Of a DNA stretch of 64,000 bases, positions 57,262 through 64,000 are shown in pieces. Within the stretch, counting starts at the first letter, position 1; each line of letters begins with the position of its first letter. Location of the stretch: contig JAEMBT020000008.1 of NCBI GenBank assembly GCA_018873245.2, forward strand, positions 3,994,001-4,058,000. Reading direction: 5' to 3'. The notes under the pieces were generated by a model. That model saw only the letters and a program-made list of their open reading frames with translations, was not told the DNA's origin and made no database searches. This stretch comes from Archegozetes longisetosus (Eukaryota > Arthropoda > Arachnida > Sarcoptiformes > Trhypochthoniidae). Made by a program: the position numbers and the translations under genes.

Positions 57262-58512
57262 TGTTGAGACAACTTTCTCCCAAACAATTAAATGGTTGAG
57301 AAAAGGGAGAAAATATAGAGTGAGATAAATGGATGAAAGTAAAAATAACAGAGTAAAAAGTAGTCAACTACAATAGACAGGTTCGTAACTTAGTTGGCAG
57401 ATTAGTTACTTGGCAGTTAGTTACTGAGTTTCAACTTAGTTACTTAGTTACTTAGTTGGTCAGTTTGGAAACTTATTTGTCATAAAAGAGAACTGAACGT
57501 ATGAAAATAACGTTAGACATATAAAACGTTAGAGATATTGACGAAATTTGAAAATAGGCTAAATCTAGAATGACCTCACTTGTTAAGTCCGGATAGACCT
57601 TGATTCATATTCTTAGCAAAAACTTGACTGAAGCTTAACGCATGCATTTATATACCGCTAAACAGTGACTGAATCTCTAAATACCTTTAGTCACATATGC
57701 CAACAATAATTACATTTCGGATATCCTGAGTCTAGAGGAGAGATAGAGAAAAAAGCATTTATGCCTGACTCTTTTAATTCAAGGAAAACAGTAAATTTAT
57801 TTGGATTTTCATTCATGCTTTGAAAGAATCTGTTTCCTTAAATAAGATATCACACCATTTTCTCCAAATATATGTCACACAATTCAATGCAATCTCCAAC
57901 TATGTGCTTATTTTCCATACAGATGTCATATCTTTAAACTCCAATAACTTTCTCTTCCGATAGCCTTATTCTCAGATTACGTTTCAACATTTCAATCATT
58001 TTTTATGCATTTATTGTTTCTTTTGAAGCGAAACCGAAAATTGTTGGTAAAAATGCTTTAACGACTCGAAAGTATTTCAATTTGTTTGGTCAAACAGAAA
58101 CCTCTTTAGCAAATAAGATTTGTAAATGACATATCTCCGCTCACAAATTGAGAAAGTCAACACAGATATCGATTTCCAATATAAAGAAGATCTACAAAAG
58201 CCGTTAAACTTTCAGTTTTATTTCTTTTATATCTAATTCTAAGCAGAAGTATAGTTTTAATGGTGTATATAAGATCGTTTTCTACTCTATCTGATTCGGT
58301 TAAATAAATGCCTCATTGTTTCTACTATTTGTAAATCAGATAAAATTATATTTTAAATAATTCATTTTAAAAACTTTATTTAAGGTTTAGGGTTCATGAC
58401 CGTAGATAGACTGCAAGTGCAACCTATTATCATTGAATTTACGTAAGAAAATCATTCATTCATAGAATATACTTTTATTGGTATAAACATTAGTCGTCAA
58501 TTTCTATATAGT

Positions 58513-58531
58513 TTAGGTTAGGTTAGGTTAG
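58513..58531 (+). repeat. Short TTAGG run
   Basis: TTAGGTTAGGTTAGGTTAG, nearly four units of the ancestral arthropod telomere repeat. Shorter GGTTAGGTTA runs occur near 11258, 35846 (as CCTAA) and 56169. Too short to be a telomere. Confidence 0.8.
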
Positions 58532-59576
58532 ATAAGATTTTATTTGCTTTTATTAATCCTTTTATTAGCCTAACAGCAAAGTGCAATCTCTCATTGTTCT
58601 AAACTAAATGAATTTTTTCTTAATTTTCGCTGTTTAGTCGATGTGATGCGTTTGAACATTTTCGTTTGTAATACAATTTTCAATAGCTCTATATATTTAA
58701 ATGTGAGCTCCAACTCCAATTTAAGATTTTCATACGAGAACTAGCTATCAGACAATTGGATTGCAATCCCATATATAGTACAAAAAATAGAATGGAGGTT
58801 AACCTCAAGAGACAACACGCATACTTTTAGGTATCACTTAAGAGCGCTCATAGGATTAATCCATCGCATACTGTCAATGATTACGAATAAAAACTCAAAT
58901 GGAAGCCATTAAACAAAGTAGTAGACAGAATAGGACTTTATTTACCTTTCAATTTTCAGTTTTCAAACTTGTCAAACTCGTTGAGCAAACTGATAAGTAA
59001 TTTTCAGTTAGTTATGTCAACTATGTCTTGAAAAATGATGAGGAACGCATAGTTTCAGTTAAGGACTACAACAAATTTGAGAACCTTTTAGTCAATAGTG
59101 TTGATAAGTTGTGAAGTATAAGAAAAATAAGGTTTAGTAGAAATAGTATTTGAATTTGTGACTCTTTTAATACAAACATCAATTTATTAAGATCTAGTAT
59201 TTTTGTAGATAAGTTTGACTTTGACTTTGAAAATCTAAAATATGCTTAAAATAGCTTTTTACTTGTCAAAAAACTAAATTCGATCACGTCAAACATCTAA
59301 AATATGTTCTAACCCCTGAAAGTGTTCAATTTTATGATTTAGCAACTTATTCTAATGCAGATCTTTTTAGTACCAACCAGTGAAATCAGATCTGATTACC
59401 AATAGAGTAGACTCTTATTATGAGTGTAAGGGATTATGTTCTTTAAAAAATAACTTCTGTACAGAAAATTATTTTTCTGTACAGATTGAATGTGAAAATG
59501 AAAATTCAAGACTCTAGGTCTGGATGGAAAAAGGATCGAAAACAGAGTTCTAGTGTGTAATACGTTTCTCATATCA

Positions 59577-59624
59577 GTTTGGATGAGACTTTAATTTTCT
59601 GTTTGGATGAGACTTTAATTTTCT
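59577..59624. repeat. 24-bp exact tandem duplication
   Basis: The 24-mer beginning GTTTGGATGAGACTTTAA and ending TTTTCT occurs twice head to tail without mismatch. Confidence 0.92.
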
Positions 59625-59774
59625 GTTGTGTTTGTCATAATCCTTATACCCTAGAGTATTGTCGAAGAGTACGAATCTCGTTATGAAAACATCTCAGATC
59701 TTAACTGAGAGACGGCTAGTTCTCGTAAACTTAAATTCCACAATACAACAACCTATTGAACACTTACGCTACAC

Positions 59775-59890
59775 TCAAAAGCTTAATAGTGATTGATAGC
59801 AACCAGAAGTGATGTGTTGTGAAAACATGGTTTACGTCAAACTATAATATCAGAGAACTTAAAGAAACTGATAGAATATTCAATAAAATA
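59775..59890 (+). repeat. Dispersed repeat family B, copy 3 (diverged)
   Basis: Shares with 43712-43832 the order CTTAATRRTKMTTGATA, GCAACCAGAA, ATAATATC and a trailing CAATA. More diverged than the other pair. Confidence 0.45.
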
Positions 59891-60947
59891 AAATGAAACA
59901 AATTTGGCAACAAATTGACATGCATTACAGGCAGGTTGACGTAGCAACCGCATTTTATTATTTCTATCAACGATTATTAACTTTTTGAGTTTATATTAAC
60001 TTACATTTTGTTGAGTTTTAGGAGAGAGGAAATGACTTTCAAAATATTTTATAAACAGTTAATTAAACTAGTTTTAGAACTCAAATTTTATTTGTTCAAT
60101 CATAAAGTATGTGATGATTTGAATGAAATTTGATCTCTGATTTAAAAGCTTTTAAAAGCTTTTAAAAACAGTTTCAAATATTGGTATTTAATCAACAATT
60201 GGTTATTGGATTAGATGACTTTGAATTTAACGGTAAGAAAATTGAATGGAAAATATTAATTAATTAACGATTCGATAAAAGTGGAGCAAAAGTTGATTGT
60301 TTGCTAGAATTGATTTAAATTTGAAGCTTTTATTCTGGACGCTGTCTTTAAATAATATAAAACATAAGAAGCATAACTGAATAAAAACAGCTATTAGTGC
60401 CTAAGCTCATATAAATTAATATAATAAAGATTAATACATGTAATTTAATTCAAATATTTATTAATAAACGTAAATTATCGCAAGTTTTAATTCTCTCTTA
60501 AGAAGTAATTTAATCGAAAAGCTAACAAACTATTATTCTAAATAAATTTGTCTCAATACTCTTCTAATGATTGATAGTTCTGTGTTAAGATATTCGATCA
60601 TTGTAAACAATTCTTCAAATATATCAACCAATATTTACTATAATTAATACAACTCTGCATCATGTTTTAGATTTCTAACAGTTTTGTGAACTGATTATCA
60701 AAACACAAAAATTTGGGAGCATTCATAGCAATTACGTTAAAAGAAAGTCTAAAATTGATTTGACTCAGTATTTTTAGGTTAGATTAGACTAGGCTAGATC
60801 AGTTTAGAAATTCGGGCCATTGATATAAACAGTTCAAATATTTTACCCAAAACTTCAATGATAATTAAGTATAAGCGAAAATGACTTAATCATTATTTAA
60901 ATATCTTATACTATCATACTCTGAACTTATTTCTTAATTTAAGCACC

Positions 60948-61097
60948 CTAATTTCGCAAATATTGCCCACTCCGTGTATGGCGCACAGAAATTGATTGAT
61001 ACCAAAAGTGGAAAATTTCAAATACAGCCCGCACCATCAAACTTTCAAAAATCTACTTTTTTCATATATAGCCCACGGGCAATATCCAAGAAATTAG
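60948..61097. mobile_element. Short inverted-repeat element
   Basis: CTAATTTCGCAAATATTGCCC at the left and GGGCAATATCCAAGAAATTAG at the right form an imperfect 21-bp inverted pair around about 108 bp. It looks like a MITE. No clear target duplication seen. Confidence 0.6.
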
Positions 61098-61448
61098 AGT
61101 AATTTTATGTCTTTAATAACTCTAAACTTAATACAACTTTGTTAATGAATATCTCTTAATATAATTTTTGCTATTCACTTAAATTAGTAACAAAGTTGCA
61201 ATTTCAATATAAACTTGAAAACTTGTTATTTAATTAGACACAACTTCTAATTAATAATTTGTGGATCATTGGCACCAACTTACTGCTTATATCAAAAGTA
61301 ATTTATGTGATAATTTCCTGTTTAATTTGTTAGGTGATAAACCAATTGAGTATTTAAAAGATATATGAAAATGTGTTTATGAATTGCTTGTTAAACACAA
61401 GTAAATAAGTTCTATTGTTAGACGCATGAATACGAGAACGGAGAAACG

Positions 61449-61518
61449 TATAGCTGAGGTAATCAAGTTTTCATATAGCTGAGGTAATACAATTTTCATA
61501 TAGCTCAGGTAATTTTGA
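61449..61518. repeat. 25-bp tandem repeat, 2.7 copies
   Basis: TATAGCTGAGGTAATCAAGT-type unit recurs at 61449, 61474 and 61499, with few changes. Confidence 0.85.
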
Positions 61519-63189
61519 TATTTCTATTTTAAAATATTGTTTCAAATAAATGTAATAATTTGACAATATTTCAACAGACTGACAAATGAATTGTGAATTT
61601 AACCCTGAAGCAGCATTTAGGGTGATAATAAGAATGAGTGAAAATTAGAACATATTCTACTGTAATGAATACTCTTAAATTATAAACATTATTTATAATA
61701 TGATGCAAAACAGCAAATCCTAATGCTATGTAAAGAATGATTTTCTACTAATTTTAGATCCTTTGTTTATAAGTTAATTTCAGTAAATATTTGAATATAA
61801 TTTCTAAACAGAAAGTCTGACTATGCCTCAGATAATATACTTTCAGCGACTAATAATCTCATTTTATCAAAAACTAATTAGTTTTTTTTAGCCAGAATTT
61901 AATTTTTTTCATCGTCCAATTGGCTGATCACATGAGATATAACGAACAAATTTGAATTAAAGTCTAAATTATAGTCTATTAGTTGATCTGACGATTAAAT
62001 GGTTGAACAGTTTTTTAAAAACAAAAAACAGTTCTTTAATAAATTGAATTAAAAAGAGGATTTCTTAGTCTTTGTCTTTATCCTTAGGATTTAGACAATC
62101 TAATGATTTATTTATAAACTTTCATAAGAACTTCTGATTTCAGACTAAGCTTGTATTGAGAAAGTGGAGGTTAGACAAGAAGTTTCAAGTTTAAACTGTT
62201 AGTTATTTTATACTGTTTAGCTTTGCTACTAAATACTAGTATGGACCAACTTAAGCTAACTTTCTGTCTAATGAGACCACTCTACAAAATATGATTTGCT
62301 GTATAATCAAAAATATTTCAAACTAATCCCAAAGACAACTGAAAAGTGGAACACTTTCAGTATGAGTTTGTATTGCTATAAATCAAGCTCTGGTTTAAAG
62401 TTTCAGTTGAGTTGAAGGCATATAAAGTTATACTATATGTGAGAGCGCAATGACTATCTTTTGTTAGTATGATTTATGGATAATAACAACAAAGGAAAAG
62501 TCCAGTTCTATGTCAGATTTGACTTGCACTCAATCTTTCAGCCATTAGTCAAGGCAATGTCTAAAAATTGCCTCATTTATGAGACTTATGAGCGGAAAAT
62601 CCAGCGATCGGTCTAATAGGGTTCGGCCCAACAACGAATTCTAGTCAAAGTATTGGAAACCCTGACCAAATAGATGACATACTTTGGCTAAGATCTGAAG
62701 TGTTATTGGAAAATAAAGATGAAAATCAATAAAAAACAGGTGTTTCTGACAAGCCACAACTGACTGAAAGCTTCATCTTAAGGCTATAATAGGTTAGGCT
62801 TTTCACACTTCATTAGCTACTGTGTAAGTTTGATAACTTTTCATTATCTTATTATTGTCATCGCTCCACTAGTTTATTAATGTTGTCTATAGTCGATTGA
62901 GTAGTTGTTTCGCGTTGTTTATAGTCATCAAAATGTTCGTCAATTGAATGAAAATATGAAGATATCTTATATTAAAAAAACTTTATTAAGAATTATACAA
63001 AACTGATTTGTTGAAAAAATAAAACTTTTTGATATTGTAAAAATACATGTAGTGCATACCAAATGCCACTTACAATACATAAGCATAAATATCAATCAGA
63101 TGTGTATTTAATTGCAAAATTACAATCATAATCATTAATAAAAACATTGCAATCAATCATAACTGTGCAATCGGTGACTAGTTTTCTAA

Positions 63190-63591
63190 TTAGTTATTAT
63201 CAGAGCGAATGGAAGGCGAAATGGGTCTGGAGGAAGGACTGGCATATCCGCTATCTTGACTGATAGTCTGATGAAGTCTCTGTTGCATAGCTTGTTCATA
63301 AGAAGGCAAAGACTGATTTGTAGGATAGTTTAAGCACTGTAATAGGAAATAAGTTTCTCGTAGGACTAGATGCTGTTTGAGTCCAACAACAAAAGGATGA
63401 TTAGCTGGTATGCCTTCATCTTCAATCAAATATCTAATAGCTTCTCGTGCGCATTCACCGAATCCACTGCAAAACATTTGCATCGCTTCCTCAAATCCTA
63501 ATTGCGGTCTATTGTGATTGTCTTCCAATTGATCTTCATTATTGTTGCCCAATTCTTGCATTTCGTTTAATTCATTGCTCCTATCAGTCAT
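63190..63591 (-). CDS. Orange-domain protein lacking a visible bHLH
   Basis: A 133-residue frame with a true ATG at 63591 and an in-frame stop 18 bases upstream. Residues about 40-78 match the Orange domain of Hairy/E(spl)/Hey repressors (FCSGFGECAREAIRYLIEDE, then HPFVVGLKQHL). No bHLH precedes it, and the C-terminus (SRPISPSIRSDNN) has no WRPW or YRPW co-repressor motif. The N-terminus is acidic and Asn-rich. It may be a stand-alone Orange protein that pairs with bHLH-Orange factors, or the last exon of a gene whose bHLH exons lie beyond the window; a splice acceptor replacing the ATG cannot be excluded. About 400 bases above it show no bHLH. Confidence 0.75.
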   Translation of the reverse strand: MTDRSNELNEMQELGNNNEDQLEDNHNRPQLGFEEAMQMFCSGFGECAREAIRYLIEDEGIPANHPFVVGLKQHLVLRETYFLLQCLNYPTNQSLPSYEQAMQQRLHQTISQDSGYASPSSRPISPSIRSDNN

Positions 63592-64000
63592 TTTGGTTTT
63601 CTCTTCTTATCTCATATGTCTTAACACATATTTAATATCTTAATGAAGGAGAGAATAATTTTTCAAAATGATTTATCATTAATGTTTGCTTACATCTAAT
63701 GCGTATAGTATTTTAATGAGGAATCTCTTTATATATATCAGAGCATTGAAAGAGTCCTTTAATATTAAGCTGTAATGAAAAAATCAATTTTTTTGCTTTT
63801 CATTTCTATTAATGCATTTTATCTCTTATAGTCTGCATATAATGACAAAATTGAAGGAAGATTAAAGTTAAAAAATTGGTGTGATCTAATTAGAGGAAAG
63901 AATTAATTGAATTTATAAAATAGAAAAGATTGGGTTAGATTGGCCTTCAATGTAAGTGTTTGGTAGATGTGAAAGTAGGTCGAGTGTTGGGTCTTAAACA
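63592..64000. other. Upstream region of the Orange-domain gene to window end
   Basis: AT-rich. No exon, in particular no bHLH-coding segment, is seen on the minus strand. Confidence 0.5.

Larger units (their letters stand above)
57262..63189. other. Large intergenic desert (5.9 kb)
   Basis: No reading frame over about 60 codons on either strand. It contains a TTAGTTAC-rich stretch near 57385-57465, a short TTAGG run (58513-58531), the tandem repeats at 59577-59624 and 61449-61518, a repeat copy at 59775-59890 and an inverted-repeat element at 60948-61097. FAR promoter elements were not identified. Confidence 0.6.

Noticed and set aside
58513-58531. Interstitial telomere or chromosome end
   Set aside because: Fewer than four TTAGG units, with ordinary sequence on both sides.

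Overview
This is an AT-rich nuclear segment from an arthropod, most likely a mite or another chelicerate. The reasons are indirect: short introns (many 50-90 nt) with GT-AG ends; an NRF-6-type acyltransferase, a fatty acyl-CoA reductase and a secreted LRR protein of the kind common in arthropods; a gene joining RCC1 repeats to a protein kinase; and scattered short TTAGG runs. Nothing looks bacterial or viral. No rRNA, tRNA gene or CRISPR array was seen. The species cannot be named from the sequence.

Layout. 1-3,300 is a transposon-rich zone: a fold-back element with 326-bp arms (165-997) and a degenerate coding relic split by a tRNA-derived SINE with a perfect 12-bp target duplication (1784-2097). 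3,312-6,562 (+) encodes RCC1 repeats followed by an eIF2-alpha-kinase-like domain. 9,163-9,980 (-) is a DM-domain transcription factor. 11,784-13,287 (-) encodes a possible Hook/NuMA-like head followed by a coiled coil. 14,158-15,639 (+) encodes acidic SUMO-interacting-type motifs followed by C2H2 fingers, with a one-base frame break. 16,199-18,179 (+) is mitochondrial medium-chain acyl-CoA dehydrogenase. 18,529-22,447 (+) is a long coiled-coil protein built from a 42-residue repeat. 23,117-24,169 (-) is a secreted LRR protein. 24,747-25,922 (-) is a TPR-UBA-RRM-CCCH protein. 26,946-29,193 (-) is an SLC16-type transporter in five exons, with one frame break. 29,741-35,622 (-) is a 15-exon NRF-6-like acyltransferase. 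36,803-41,805 (-) is an SLC35F1/F2-like transporter lacking its first exon here. 45,024-47,552 (-) is an intronless V-ATPase subunit a. 49,901-52,343 (-) is a secreted 5'-nucleotidase/apyrase-family enzyme. 54,037-57,261 (-) is a fatty acyl-CoA reductase with a 33-nt microexon. 63,190-63,591 (-) is an Orange-domain protein without a visible bHLH.

Exon models were built by hand: ORFs were joined at GT-AG junctions that keep phase and restore family motifs. The NRF-6-like, 5'-nucleotidase, FAR and ACADM models close exactly in frame. The genes are independently transcribed and form no operon. Loosely shared themes are lipid metabolism (ACADM, FAR, NRF-6-like) and membrane transport (SLC16, SLC35F, V-ATPase). 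Intergenic and intronic DNA carries several MITE families and short minisatellites. The most unusual items are the RCC1-kinase fusion, the splice-site-bearing minisatellite in the NRF-6-like gene, and a MITE nested in an older repeat that has an unfilled paralogue in the same window.
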